In this document: positions 21,769 through 34,792 of the stretch, piece after piece | How positions within the stretch are numbered: the first letter of the stretch is position 1 | Layout of the letters: every line of letters starts with the position of its first letter | DNA from: Blasia pusilla | Taxonomy: Eukaryota > Marchantiophyta > Marchantiopsida > Blasiales | Length of the DNA: 64,000 nucleotides | Direction: 5' to 3' | Assembly: GCA_050084515.1 (NCBI GenBank) | Contig: CM114274.1 | Coordinates: forward strand, 21,576,001-21,640,000 | The notes under the pieces: generated by a model | Database searches by the model: none | The model's input: the letters and a program-made list of their open reading frames with translations, nothing else | What the model was told of the DNA's origin: nothing | Made by a program: the position numbers and the translations under genes

Positions 21769-24700
21769 ATGGATAATTATGTTAAGCTCACTTGTGGCAG
21801 TCATCTGGCGGCCCTTCCTCAATCAGAAATCATTCGACCCCAAGCTCGTGAGTCTTTCGAGCGAGTGGATGAAAATTTTCTCATACGTTCGATTTCTTCT
21901 TCAAATTGGAACCATCTTTGTATCCAAAGATGTTAGGGTGGAAAACGGAAGACATAATAGGTGAGACGGTCCAGCCAGTGACCTCAGAACCGTAAAGAAT
22001 GGAATCTCCTACCTGTCACAAATGGTCAATACAGAGTTTACGGCCTGCCCCTGAATTCGTCTGTTTCCCAAGTAGACGGTCTAGAATTTCCTAGTGCTCC
22101 GAGCTCTCGTTTGCAACTCCAAGCTTTGCAGATCCGGCCGACTCAACCGCACACTCGTAACAATGTTGTTCTTCTGAAGAGATTCCGGATGTTATCAACC
22201 TCGCCGGATCTGGCATCGGACACCAATCGGGCCCCTGTGTCCGCTACTGCTCGTTCCTCTTGCGAGTATCAGGCAATAGTTTGCTTTGCGTCTCGCCCTT
22301 GAAAATGTTCAAGCATATTCTTGTCGACATTTAGCCGCCCACGTCACGATGGTAATCGCATTTTTGAGTTGCATCCACTTGCCGCTCTGCTCAAAAGAAG
22401 GATGGAGGACGCTGAAGGGTATGGACGAGAAAAGTCGATTGTCATCGATGGTGCAGGCTTCAACGGACGGTGCTTCCATCCCGAGATGATCCTTGGATTG
22501 TCTCCCGCCGCCAATGCGTGGGAGCCTTGGAGTGTAGAAGTCCAAAGCATGCCCGTATCTAGAGCACAACGGGCGAGTCAATACGTCATAATTCCCCCCA
22601 AGAATGCAGAAACTCCATACGAGGTGGGTGCCACAATACCGCCGGGATGCCATCGATGTCCTCATTGTCAGGCATCGCCCTTCTGCGTTGGAGCGTGTCC
22701 TGCATACATATTTTTCATTGTCCATGACTTGGGCTCCACGCCGAGTATACAAAGTGGCGGTTCATGTTGGCTCCCACACTCATCCTGTGACCGATGCAAT
22801 TCAAAGACACATCAAGGAGGATGTGGCGAAGAAAGTAGCCGAGGTCTTTAGAAACTCTCCGGGTTCAAAGCCTGGGGTGATCAAGCTCACAACGGCATCA
22901 CAAATTTTTGAACAATTGCTTGGAATCCCTGGATAGGGCGAGATCACGGCGGTTGAGGAGAAACAACTTTGGGAAAATCTCGCATTTCTCGCTGATCTGA
23001 ATGCTTGAGAATTTGCTGCGTCGATCGAGTTCGGATGGAAAGAGCGGCGAAATGGATTCCATCGCTAATCAAGGCCAACTCAGGTTTCCATTCATTCGAG
23101 AGATGGCGGTTCATGGGCCAAGGAGGCGAGGATCCAGGGCCTATGTCTTCAAAATGTCAACCATGGGAGTCCGTCGAGTGGCCTCGATCTTATAGATCGA
23201 ATGATGGAAGGGGAAGATCTTTACGAGAGTTGGGTCGGCTTTGATATTTGCTCTGAGTCTTTGAACGGATGGTTGACGATGGGTGCTCACGTTTATGACC
23301 ATGTGGAGAAGGGACTCAAAACTATATTTGTGTGTGAAGTAAAGCGAAGATGTTGGCGGTTTGAAGATGTCTTTGGTTACTCTTATTGGAGGTGGTGAAG
23401 GAAAACAAAAGGCCACCTCCGGAAATTTATGGGTTCATGGCGGACAATGCACAACCTGGGTGGATTGCTATCCGGGAAGTGTTCAGGGTGGAGAGGTTCA
23501 ACTTTGAGAGGGAAAGGTCGGATGCTTTCCATTGGCAACTTGATCTGTGACCGGTACACCAAATCTTGCATCAAGGAGAATAAGAGGACGGAGCATGTCA
23601 CTCTACTCCAACGCTGCAAGGACAGCAAAACCTTGAAGCACGCCATGGACTGCTAGGAAGAACTTCATGGGTGGTGGAGGAAGCATGCGATTGAGGGGAA
23701 GTACAAAGAGTTGTGCTCTTGGTTGAGTTGGTGGACTGTACGTATGAGACAATGGGGAAACTTCATGCGGAAGGTGAGTTCACTATTTTGTCTTGTCAAG
23801 CTCACGCTCAGAATTGTTTGTAAAGTTGTAGCTCAAGGTGAGAAGCGTGGGAATTATATGGATTTCAAACCCAAGAGACCAAGCAAGCTGTTGGATGCGA
23901 CGGGTTGCCCGAGTGTGCAACCCGACGGAACAAACGGGTTGCATCCACATGTTTGGTGTCGTCCCGGGTGTGCAACCATTCGGGACCCAACGGGTCACAG
24001 AGTCGTTCATGGGATGCCTCGGCCTTGCAACCCGTCGGGTTCCGACGGGTTGCAGTAGGTGGGTTTAAGGTTACAACACGTCGGGACCCGACGGGTCGCA
24101 GAGTCGTTCATGGGATGCCTCGGGCCTGCAACCCGTCTGGTTCCGACAGGTCGCTTATTTCTTTGACTCCTGGGTTATTTTTGTTCCCTTCTAACATTGC
24201 CGTCGTTGCAGGGATTGAACGTTCATGAAAATGCCCTCTGCCCCAACACAAGTGGAGCAGAAAGTGTTCATTCCTCTTGGAGGTCGTCACAAGCATGTCA
24301 ACGAATTTCACTTGTGGAGGCATGCCAACAAGACAGGCAAGAGCAATGCTACGATCTGCGACATCCCATATTTTTCTCACAAAAGGCATAACAAAAGGAA
24401 AAGGGCCGTCGATCTACGAGCTCTATGTCGATGCGGCTATGAGATCTGGGTGATGAAAAATTGTATGTCGAAGCCTTCAACCGGTGCGTAGCGGAACTCC
24501 ACTCGAGCAAGACGTACACATTGGTGGGGATATTCGGGGCGGGTTTCAAGGCGCCCCATCTGAGATGGTGGTAGAGCAATCCGAAGCGAGACTCGCGGAG
24601 ACCGGATAAGTATCTTGACTTGAGCGGTGAAGAGGCAAAGATCGAGAACGAATCCGGTGATTGATTTGGATGAGGAAATTACACCGCCAGGTATTTGGGG

Positions 24701-25697
24701 ACCCCGGACCCGTCCCAAATCTGTGATGGAGTTACTTCTCCAAAATCAGTGAATGTTTTATTTCAAAAGCCCTCCGTTGCTGGAAGTTTGCAACATCGTG
24801 TCACTGGGGTGGTTCAGCAATATGGGATTCCGGTAATGGAGGTGGATTGCAACCTAAAACGGTGGCATATATCTCGGAGCAACCGGGGCGTGGACCCCTG
24901 CAGGCAGGATCGATGGCATTAGGAGAGCATGCGGCACTTTCCTAAATAAGAACTGTACAAGGACTGGACGACCTCTGCCTGGGATTTCGGGACTCAAAAC
25001 CTTTGATCATTTCACGAGGAACGGGGATCAATTGAAGTACTTCTTCTGCCCAAATGAATCTTGCGCTTTCCGGAAGTCTTATCCGCTGCCATTGAGCTCA
25101 GGGAATACCCCACGATTTGGCCCATCGCCATGCAGCCGAAGCGCACTCAAGGCGAAGTGGACAATCTTACAAGTGCCGGTTTCAGACTCGAGACGGGGAA
25201 GTTGAGCATGTTTGCATTTGAGAGAACTTCGATTTCGTATTCAACCCAAGATTGATGTCAACATGTACCGGAGAAGGTGGATGATCTTAATCCATTATTT
25301 CTGTTTGAGTCTAGAAATGGGGTGAAGAGAAACAGAATGTGCAGCCAACGGTGGAGAGAGCAAAGCTTAATTGCATCAGCTCGGGAGGCAAAAATGGAGA
25401 TCATCGCCACGAAAGATGTCTTGAGTGGCAATGGAATAGGAAGGATGTATTGGGTCAGAACAACACATCAGTAAATTCAAGTGTCACAGGGGTGTATGTG
25501 GTGCACATCTGTTGCTTTCCCACATGTTCATGTGATGACTTTGTCCAAAGAGAGACAAGTGGCAAAAGGTATTTCCCTTGTAAGCACATGTACTATGTGT
25601 TGCTGGTAGTTTTAAGAGAGTCGGAGGTAGGAGTAGGAATCCACCAACCACCTCATCCCTCAAAGAAGTGCGAAGTATTTTAAACAAACCACTTTGA
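21769..25697 (+). pseudogene. E3 gene 2: MULE-like transposase with SWIM finger
   Basis: ATG at 21,769 (MDNYVKLTCGSHLAALPQSE). Cys/His-rich region near 22,540-22,800 (CPHCQASPFCVGACPAY, then HVGSHTHPV), a GCM/FAR1-like DNA-binding zinc region. Core: GWLTMGAHVYDHVEKGLKTI near 23,270 with a preceding Asp in VGFDICSE (codon 23,243); second Asp in GFMADNAQPGWIAIREVF near 23,435; Glu in NTSGAESVHSSW (codon 24,260). An intron of about 435 bp (23,775-24,211, GTGAGT..TTGCAG) carries palindromes. The SWIM finger is near 25,520-25,600. Stops and frameshifts scatter through it. It would cut and move the element. Confidence 0.82.
23775..24211 (+). repeat. Palindrome-bearing intron of E3 gene 2
   Basis: Donor AAG|GTGAGTTC at 23,775, acceptor CGTTGCAG ending at 24,211. 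About six palindromes or half sites between 23,895 and 24,152, for example near 24,025-24,052 with centre GTT. The E2 copy of this intron is at about 27,030-27,470. Confidence 0.75.
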
Positions 25698-26143
25698 GGA
25701 TGCAAAATGAGGTTTTAGATTGGACTTTTATTTTTCCTCAACCTTCACTTTGAGCTTGAACTCTATTCAGCCCGGGGCAAATGATAGATTTTTTCCAGAC
25801 CTTGGATGGAAAAAGTGATTGGTTCCACACTTATGATTCCAGTGATTTTTCAGTTTTGTAGATTTTGTGCAATTTGCAACTCGTCGGACTCACAGGGGTT
25901 GCCAAAGTATGGAAGAGGAAAAAAAAACTGTGGGATTGTTTAATAAATGAACAAAACAGTGCAAAAATATTCATACAAAAAGTTTCCTCTCTTCAACCCA
26001 ACGGAAACTCTCTTCAAAAAAAAGTATCTATTTCGGTTGAAGGTAGTTTCCTCTCTCCTCTCTCCTCTCTTCCTCTCTCCTCTCTCCTCTCTCCTCTCTC
26101 CTCTCTCCTCTCTTCCTCCCTTCCTCTCCTCTTACCGCACCTC
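25698..26143. repeat. E3 end B subterminal region
   Basis: Non-coding. One palindrome near 25,877-25,903, TTTTTTTCAAAAAAAAGTATC, then a long CTCTCCTCTCTCC tract (26,048-26,130), longer than in the other copies, then the terminus CTTACCGCACCTC. Confidence 0.8.
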
Positions 26144-26153
26144 GGCGAAATAT
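26144..26153. repeat. Target site duplication of E3, right copy
   Basis: GGCGAAATAT, matching 13,801-13,810 at the first eight positions. Confidence 0.8.
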
Positions 26154-29096
26154 TCTCGGGAGCTCCAATGGCAGCCGGATAAGACTTCCGGAAAGCGCAA
26201 GATTCATTTGGGCAGAAGAAGTACTTCAATTGATCCCCGGTCCTCGTGAAACGATCAAAGGTTTTGAGTCCCGAAAACCCAGGTAGAGGTCGTCCAGTCC
26301 TTGTACAGTTCTTATTTAGGAAAGTGCCGCATGCTCTCCTAATGCCATCAGATCCTGCCCTGTAGGTGGGTCCACGTCCTGGGTTGCTCCGAGATATATG
26401 CCACCGTTTTAGGTTGCAATCCACCTCCATTACCGGAATCCCAGATTGTTGAACCACCCCAGTGACAGGATGTTGCGAACTTCCAGCAACGGAGGGCTTT
26501 TGAAATAAAACATTCACTGATTTTGGAGAAGTAACTCCATCACGGATTTGGGACGGGTCCGGGGTCCATGAATACCTGGGCGGTGTAATTTCCTCATCCA
26601 AATCAATCACCGGATTCGTTCCTCGATGCTACCTCTTCACCTGCCTGAAGTCAAGATACTTATCTGGTCTCCACGAGTCTCGTTCGATCGCTCTACCACC
26701 ATCTCAGATGGGGACGTCTTGAAACCCGCCCACGAATATCCCCACCTATGTGTACGTCTTGCTCGAGTGGAGTTCCAGCTATGCACCGGTTGAAGGCTTC
26801 CACATACAATTTTTCATCACCAGATCTCACAGCCGCCCTGACATAGAGCTCGTAGATCGACGGCCCCTTTCCTTTTGTTATGCCTTTTGTGAGGAAGATA
26901 TGGGATGCTGCAGACTGAAGCATTGCTCTTGCCTAGTCTTGTTGGCATGCTTGTGACAACCTCCAAGAGGAATAAACACTTTCTGCTCCACTTGTGTTGG
27001 GGCAGAGGGCATTTTCATGAACGTTCAATCCCTGCAACGACGGCAATGTTAGAAGGGAACGAAAATAACTCAAGAGTCAAAGAAATAAGAGACCTGTCGG
27101 AACCAGATGGGTTGTAGGCCCGAGATATCCCATGAACGACTCTGCGACCCGTCGGGTCCCGACGTGTTGTAACCTTAAACCCACCTACTGCAACCCGTCG
27201 GAACCCGACGAGTTGCAAGGCCGAGGCATCCCATGAACGACTCTGTGACCTGTCGGGTCCCGATGGGTTGCACACGCGGGTTGCACCAAACATCTGGATG
27301 CAACCCGTCTGTTTCCGTCGGGTTGCACCCTCGGGCAACCCGTCGGTTTCCGTTGGGTTGCACACTCGGGCAACCCGTCGCATCTGACAGCTTGCTTGGA
27401 TTCTTCCGTTTGAAATCCATATAATTCCCACGCTTCTCACCCTGAGCTGCAACTTTACAAACAATTCTCAGCGTGAGCTTGACAAGACAAAATAGTGAAC
27501 TCACCTGCCGCATGAAGTTTCCCCATTGTCTCATACGTCATATCCACCAACTCAACCAAGAGCACAACTCTTTGTACTTCCCCTCAATCGCATGCTTCCT
27601 CCACCACCCATGAAGTTCTTCTTTGGCATTCCATGGCTGCTTCAAGGTTTTCTTTGTCCTTGCGGCGTTGGAGTAGAGTGACATGCTCCGTCCTCTTATT
27701 CTCCTTGATGCAAGATTTGGTGTACCGGGTCACAGACTGTTGCCAATGGAAAGCATCCGACCTTTCCCTCTCCGGTTGAACCTCTCCACCCCAGAACACT
27801 TCCGGGATAGCAATCCACCCAGGTTGTGCATTGTCCGCCATGAACCCATAAATTTCCGGAGGTGGCCTTTTGCGAGAAATGCGAGATTTTCCCATAGTTG
27901 TTTCTCCTCAACCGCCGTGATCTCGCCCTGTCCAGGGATTCCAAGCAATTGTTCACAAATTTGTGATGCCGTTGTGAGCTTGATCACTCCGGGCTTTGAA
28001 CCCGGAGAGTTTCTGTAGACCTCGGCTACTTTCTTCGCCACATCCTCCTGAATGTGTCTCTGAATTGCATCGGTCACAGGATGAGTGTGGGAGCCAACAT
28101 GAACTGCCAGCCTTGTGTACTCTGACGTGGAGCCCAAGTCGTGGACAATGAAAAATATGTATGCAGGACACGCTCCAACGCAGAAGGGCGATCCCTGACA
28201 ATGAGGATATCGATGGCCTCCCGGCGGTATGGTGGCACCGACCTCGTATGGAGTTTTTGCATTCTTGGGAGGGAATTGCGACGTATTGACTCGCCCGTTG
28301 CGCTCTAGATACGGGCATGCTGGACTTCTACACTCCAAGGCTCCCACGCATTGGCGGCGGGAGACAATCCAAGGACCATCTGGAATTGAAGCACTGGTCC
28401 GTTGAAGCCTGCACCATCGATGACAATCATACTTTCTGTCCATACCCTTCAGGCATCCTCCATCCTTCTTTTGAGCACGAGCAACAAAAGGAGGCAACTC
28501 AAAAATGCAGTTACCATCGTACGTGGGCGGGAGCTCGTCGACAAGAATGTGCTTGAACATTTTCAAGGGCAGAGACGAAAGCAAACTATTTCCTGATACT
28601 CGCAAGAGGAATGAGTAGGTGGATAGAGGGCCCGATTGGTGCCCGACAGATCCACTGAGGTTGATAACATCCGGAATCTCTTCTGGAAAAACAACATTGT
28701 TCTGAGCGTCGCGGGTTGGAGTCGGCCGGATCTGCGCAGAGCTTGGAGTTGCAAACGTAGAGCTCGGAGCACTAGGAAATTCTAGACCGTCTACTTGGGA
28801 AACAGACGAATTTAGGGGCAGGCCGTAAACTCTGTATTGACCATTTGGTAGAGGTAGGAGATTCCATACTTTACAGTCTGAGGTCACTGGCTGGACCGTC
28901 TCACCTATTATGTCTTCCGTACCGTCCACCCTAACATCTTTGGATACAAAGATGGTTCCAATTGGAGAAGAAATCGAGCAGACAGAAAATTTTCATCCTT
29001 TGCTATGAAAGACTCACGAGCTTGGGGGCGAATGATTTCCGATTGAGGAAGGGCCGCCAGATGACTGCCACAAGTGAGCTTAACATAATTATCCAA
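26154..29096 (-). pseudogene. E2 gene 2: transposase N-terminal two thirds
   Basis: ATG at 29,096 (MDNYVKLTCGSHLAALPQSE). A 399-codon open frame at 27,730-28,929 covers the first part, including the Cys/His-rich region (CRSPACPYLE, CQGSPFCVGACPAY, HVGSHTHPV). A deletion of about 415 bp compared with E3 (22,991-23,408) joins FLA directly to the PPPEIYGFMADNAQPGW part, removes the first core Asp and shifts the frame. The palindrome intron is at about 27,030-27,470. Downstream segments KGKGPSIYELYVRAAVRSGD (near 26,850) and DLDEEITPPR lead to the E3 insertion; the SWIM end continues at 13,800. Confidence 0.82.
27080..27400. repeat. Palindrome cluster in E2 gene 2 intron
   Basis: About six palindromes with centres such as AAC, TTT and GTT, for example near 27,190-27,217 and 27,299-27,326. 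They alternate with a conserved spacer CATCCCATGAACGACTCTG. Confidence 0.8.
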
Positions 29097-30387
29097 GAAG
29101 ATTCCAACGGGAGGAGACTGAGAATGAGAATGAGAATGAGAATGAGAATGAGAATATTTTATTTATAGTGAATAGGAAACAGATACTCCTGACAGATTTT
29201 TACTGACAAGATGAATTCGGTGGGTGACATTGTATCGACACAATGGATCCAGTCAGAACACATTCAATTTTGTTGCAATATGCTACCGGATTTGGGAAGC
29301 AGAGGGTTGCGCATCACACTTGGAACCCGTTGGAGTCTTGGTAACTCAGAAATTACCCGAAGCTAACCGAAGCCTGCAACCCGTCGGCATCGGACGGGTT
29401 GCACGCTTCTGCTAAACATTGTCGAAGCGAGCAACCCGTCGCTCTCCGACGAGTTGCTCGGATACCGATCCTTCTTGCCCAAAGATGCCGGAGGCGTGCA
29501 AACCGTCTGTTCCCGACGAGTTCCGCGGGTGCCTCGCCTTTTAGCCCAAAGATGGCGAGGCGTGCAACCCGTCGCACTCCAACGGGTTGCGCAAGGGCCT
29601 CGCCTTGTGGTGCAGCCAACCAGACTCCGACGACTTGCACGGGAATCCCTCGTTCCTAACCCTTGATGAGGGAAGTGTGCAACCCAACGGTCTCCGACGG
29701 ATTGCCCAAGATACGTCCCGTTCCCATCCCAAACACGGCGGAGGCGCGCAACATGTCGGGCTCCGACGGGTTGCGCGGGTACCTCGCGTTGTTTTCCAAA
29801 GACGACGGAGGCGCTCAACATGTCGGTCTCCGACGGGTTGCTCGCCCACGTGGCAACGTACCCAGGATGGCGGAGGCGCGCAACATGTCGGTCTCCGACG
29901 GGTTGCGCGGGAACCTCGTGTTCTTTTCCGAAGACGACGGAGCCGCTCAACCCGTCGGTCTCCGACGGGTTGCTCGTGCACGTGGCGACGGACACAGGAT
30001 GGCGGAGCCGCGCAACCTATCGGACTCCGACGGGTTGCCTTTTTTCACGTCCGGAGTTCCGTAACATCCGGCACGTCGCCGTCGAAAGGACGACGGGACC
30101 CAACGGTCAGCCCAACGGCTAGAAAAGTATAAATAGGGCAGAAATCGCTCATTTCCGGTTTCTCATTTTGCGATCTTCATTCCTCACTCCTCACTCTCCC
30201 GCGCAGCAGCTGATCAGATACGAAGGGGAATTTCACACGGCGACACATCGTGAGTCGATAGGAGGGAACGAGAGCGAGAGGGTTCGATCGAGCGATAGCG
30301 GGACGATTTGAGCTCCCATCTCGACATGAGCAAGGAAACTGATCAAGGAATTCGTCGTGGACATAGGTGGAGGCATTTCCGGCAAAA
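29097..30387. promoter_or_regulatory. E2 bidirectional promoter with palindrome array
   Basis: Same plan as in E3 but reversed: gene 2 TATA box at 29,160-29,167 (minus) with GAGAAT repeats, palindromes from about 29,325 to 30,040, gene 1 TATA box at 30,128-30,135 (plus), ATG at 30,388. About eleven palindromes, centres mostly GGTCTCC with some GGACTCC. Spacers contain the conserved words GATGGCGGAGGCGCGCAAC and TACCTCGCG. Confidence 0.85.
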
Positions 30388-31580
30388 ATGACGAGGAAAA
30401 AAACACAAGCCAACAAGTCTGGGAGCTTCACTCCCAAGTCCATTATGACTCCTGCGTCCGCTTCTCCTGGGCCTCGTTCGGCGAATGAAATTAGGCAGCA
30501 GGAAATCAAGGAGCGGGAAAGGGAAGCGGAGATGCACAACCAAGTGCTTCTTGCGAGACGTGTTCAAGAGGCGCTAGATAAACAAAACGCAGAGGCCGAG
30601 ACGTCGCAGGCCTTGAAGAAAAGGATCGCCGACGAAAAGAGAGAAAAGAAGCGCCTAGACGCGTCGGTGAGGAGGGAAGAATTGGCTAAAGTGAGGAGGG
30701 AAAAAGTGATAGCCATTGACAATAGCCCAGCCCGTCAGCCGCAAGTGTTGAGATGCGGGAAATGTCCCCCACGAAGTCCGGGGACACAATCAACATAGTG
30801 GAAACTACAGAAGTTGAAATCGATGACGACGAGGTCATGAGGACCGCCAGCGTGGAGATGGTGGACATGGCCAAAGAAGCCGGAGAGCGGTCATTCTTGA
30901 CTCCAAACCCGGTGGAGGACATCGACCTCTATTGGATCGACGAGTTTCCAGTCGATTTGCCAGCCTCTGTCTTAGACAAGTTAGCGGGTCAAGAAACCGA
31001 CCCCATTTTGGAGCGGGTAAGAGAGGTTCTGGGTTTTTTTAATTATGTGAATTGCAATTCATTGGGATTTCATGTGTAGCTTATTCCTCTTGTCCCGGTT
31101 CTGATAGGTGGTAAAGCAGATGGCACTCATGGAGGGCCACAACGCCCCGAGGATTCCACTCTGCCGATTGCGGACAATGGAATACGTCCGCGAAATTCAG
31201 TCCGACGAGGACATCGCGAAGCTAAAACAATCGGCAGTGACAGCATCCTACGTCGACAACTTTCCTCCCTTCTATGTTCAGCCTTACGACGAGCATGGAA
31301 CCCAAGCTCTGGTTACCGAGGAGGACTTGGAAAAGCTCGACACATTCTGGAGGATGCGAGACTAGGACTTCAGAAGGCAAGTTGAGGGCACGGAATTCAG
31401 CTGGATGAGGAATCTGCATTTCTTCATCTGGGATGGGAATCACAGGTTTATGGCATGGACCAAGTTTGCGGAGGAGCGGCCCAACTCATTGGAGGCACAT
31501 TTCTGCGTGAAGGCAGTGGTCCTTCACCCATACCCTCATCACATGGCGACGGTGGAGATGGCAATGCATGCCATGAACAC

Positions 31581-32235
31581 GTGAGTATCTTTAACACTTT
31601 CGCAACTCGTCGGACTCGGACGAGTTGCTCGATTGATGAATGGGTTAGGTTTGTTTTTTCCGAAAGCAACTTGTCGGACTCCGATGGGTTGCTCGACTGC
31701 ACGCTTTTTCGGATCTTTTTTTAAGATTGCAACTCGTCGGACTCCGACGACTTGTTTGATTGAACATAGATTTAACTAGTTTTTGGCCCAAAGCAAACCG
31801 TCGGAGTCCGACGGGTTGCTCGACAGGCCTCCTTGTGAGGATGTTTTTTGAAGAATGGAACTCGTCGGACTCCGACGAGTTGTTCGAGTGACTGCAGGTT
31901 TAGAAGGTTTTTTCCCCAAAGCAACCCGTCGGACTCCTAGGGGTTGCTTTGGGCCAAAAACTAGTTAAATCTATGTTCAATCCAACAAGTCGTCGGAGTC
32001 CGACGAGTTGCATTCTTCAAAAAACATCCTCACAAGGAGGCCTGTCGAGCAACCCGTCGGACTCCGACGGTTTGCTTACCAGGCATTAGCAAATCTGAAT
32101 GCAATCCGTCGGACTCCGACGGGTTGCATCATTAAGCTTGTTGCTAGAATCCGACCTTGAGCTGTGACGACCCGTCGGAGTCCGACGGGTTGCAGAAACC
32201 CATTATTTCCTGACGGGTTGAGTTTGGATGTGCAG
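31581..32235. repeat. E2 intron 2: palindrome array
   Basis: Donor GTGAGTATC, acceptor GGATGTGCAG. About ten palindromes, mostly with central GACTC or GAGTC, at a pitch near 60-65 bp. The parallel intron is present in E1, E3, E4 and E5. Confidence 0.88.
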
Positions 32236-34263
32236 GATTGTATCGGAGGGGAATGTCACCCACCACTGGATCCAGGACTGCGATTGGGTGAGGAAGGTGC
32301 TACGACACACCCGGGAGAATCTGAGGGGTTCTTGGCGATGCCCTTGTCAATCGGATCTTTGGCAAAGGGTGCTCAGATTAAGAAGAAAACTTGGGCAAAC
32401 AAGTTTATTTCTCAAGATGCGGCCGTAACCATCCTTTCTTTGGCGTAAGATTCAGGCCGCTGAAGAAAAGCGCCGCTGACCGAGCCGGAGCGGAGGGAGA
32501 AGGTATCTGCGTCTGAGCGCCAAATTCATCAAGCTGCAGTATCTCACCGCAACGAAATACACGGCGAGCAAGATGCAGCGATACATCAATCATTCTCAAC
32601 CCCGAACTTGGTCCGGAGTTCTACAAGGAGAGTGAAGGCGATTATCAAGCGCCAAATGAAGAGGGATGAAGATCCGCATGGTCGGATTGGGGAGAAAGTG
32701 TCATTTGGATCGCGTGCATTGGTTTGCATTGTCCGGGATAAGCGAGTTCGGGAGGATACGACGATGAAAATCAATCTCGAGGGCTCGAGAGGCGGAAGAG
32801 GGCGCACACCATCCTCCGGGTGTGTCGATCCGATAATCTTGCATTGGCTACGCGAATGGTCGTTCTGGGACGCGTTGCGGGTAATCGGGAAGTCCGTCTT
32901 TGGGCCGGTTTGCAAGCGGAGCTCGAAGATTGGAGCCCATTCTCGCGGAAGCAAACCTTGAAAGTTTGGAGATTACGAGGTTTGGCTCGGCGACATCGGG
33001 ACAAGCCAACAAAAACCAGGATTCAAGACCATGTTCAAGGTTTGCATCCTCCCTCAGGCTGAGCTTGACGAAGAAGTAGAGGGGAACAAACGGGATCAAG
33101 CGAAGAAGAAACGAGATCTACAAGAGCAGACGGCCGATTCTGTTCGATTAAAAGCTGCCCAACGGATGGTCTTCAGGTACCTCGTCTAGTGTAAGAACGC
33201 AAGTACGTGGGGAAAATTACCGGTAGCCTTGAAGTTGTGGGCTTCCATTTGCCGGATGTAGAGACATTCTCCATGTATGAGCGTGGAGATGGGGCAAAGA
33301 CATGTCCGATTGGGAGGTGGAGAATTGCCCCATTTGGCTCGACTTCAACGACCCTGAAGACATCACGGATAAGGACTTACGAGTGCTTCATGATGCAGTG
33401 GCCTCAGGACAAGACGACATCCCCAATTTCGTCCAGCCTGAAGACTTCTTCGGAGGAGATGCATAAGAGCAGCCCACGAGACAGTGAGTTGGCTTCCAAG
33501 GTCCGCACGACCAAAGACAAATCACTGGCGGGTCTCAAAGGCAAAGGCGAGGGGAGGGAAAAATTCAGAGGCCGAGTCTTCCCAAAGAGAGGCTGAAGAT
33601 TCAAGGCCAGAGGCGGAATCGTCCGGACGAGCGGGAAGAGAGGGTCGGACCAGGTCCTCGGCGAAAAAACGCCACCAGAATCCGAGGTCATAGAAACCCC
33701 GACAAGCCGTCCCGAGGCTAGAAAGAACCGGAAGCGAGAGGTGCCCGGGTTGTCCCAAGGAGAATACAGTCCATTCATCCTTGGGAAGACACAGACAAAC
33801 AACGACCTGGACAAGCGTCCTCCTTCAGTTCACTCCTTTATTGGATGAGCTGAAGAGCTTCAGTTCTCAAGCGTCGACACCAACCATCGAAAAATTGACA
33901 ACGCTGGGAGGGAAGCTCCAACGAAACGGGCACGCTGCCTGGACGGTGAATGGAGTGGTCGAAGAGGTTGCGGTGGATCTCTTGATCGCCGATCTGCCCT
34001 CGGGGTTGCGACTTTGGGGCGAGAATCCGTCGGACGAGGTACCTGAGTGGAATATGCCGCTAAGTTATGACCAGATTGCCCTTTTGTTCTCCTTTGCAGA
34101 CGCCTATCTGAGTGACAGGGGCTGCTTCTTGGTGTTGACTGGAGGGAGCGAGGACGAGCTCTTCAACCTCCAGTGTGTCAAGAGGTCGCTAAAGTGGAGG
34201 ACGGCGCAATCGTGGATCATCAAAAACGAGTACCCACTCCGATCCGCGACAAATCAGATTCGG

Positions 34264-34792
34264 GTAAGGCTCAATTCCTGTACAATAATTTCAATTATCT
34301 TATAATGATGTGTAGAATGAGAGTCAATCTGGGTTTTTTTTGTCCGTGAGCAACCCGTCGGAAGGCGACGGGTTGCTGGCTTAGAGCAGCCCATGCTCGA
34401 CTGAGAGCAACCCGTCGGTTTCCGACGGGTTGCATCTTTCCCACATACACAGGGAAAACCGCGGTGTACCTGCAACCCGTCAGAACCCGACGGGTTGCAG
34501 TTGCTTTTGTGTTTTCCCAGTTGATTTTGGTTTTTGGATGCAACCCGTCTGATAGTGACGGGTTGCTCTCAGGCGAGCATGGGCTGCTCTAGGCCATCAA
34601 CCCGTCGCCTTCCGACGGGTTGCATCCAAAAACCAAAATCAACTAGGAAAACCCAAAAGCAACTGCAACCCGTCGGGTTCCGACGGGTTGGTCCGGGACA
34701 AAACAACAGGTTGATCCAAATTCAGTTATTGAAAATGGTCTCAAGGCGACTTCTTTAGTTTCTGACATTGTTTCCAACATGCTGATTTACAG
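34264..34792. repeat. E2 methyltransferase intron with palindrome cluster
   Basis: Donor GTAAGG, acceptor TGATTTACAG directly before ATGGACCAC. Palindromes near 34,350, 34,408, 34,470, 34,540, 34,597 and 34,663, with centres AAG, GTT, GAA, ATA, CTT and GTT. This is a different centre class from intron 2. Confidence 0.85.

Larger units (their letters stand above)
13811..26143. mobile_element. E3: complete 12.3-kb MULE-like transposon
   Basis: End A at 13,811 (GGGGGCTGGTATTCTGGC), end B at 26,143 (CTTACCGCACCTC on the plus strand), length 12,333 bp. Gene 1 runs on the minus strand from 20,501 down to 14,895; gene 2 runs on the plus strand from 21,769 to 25,697; the 1.27-kb space between them is a bidirectional promoter full of palindromes. 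It is inserted in the SWIM exon of E2. No other family member interrupts it, so it shows the whole plan in one piece. One foreign block (14,150-14,790) replaces part of the A end. Confidence 0.9.

Noticed and set aside
22309-22752. Antisense frames along the transposase gene
   Set aside because: Shadows of gene 2 on the other strand; no conserved domain and not kept in the E2 copy.
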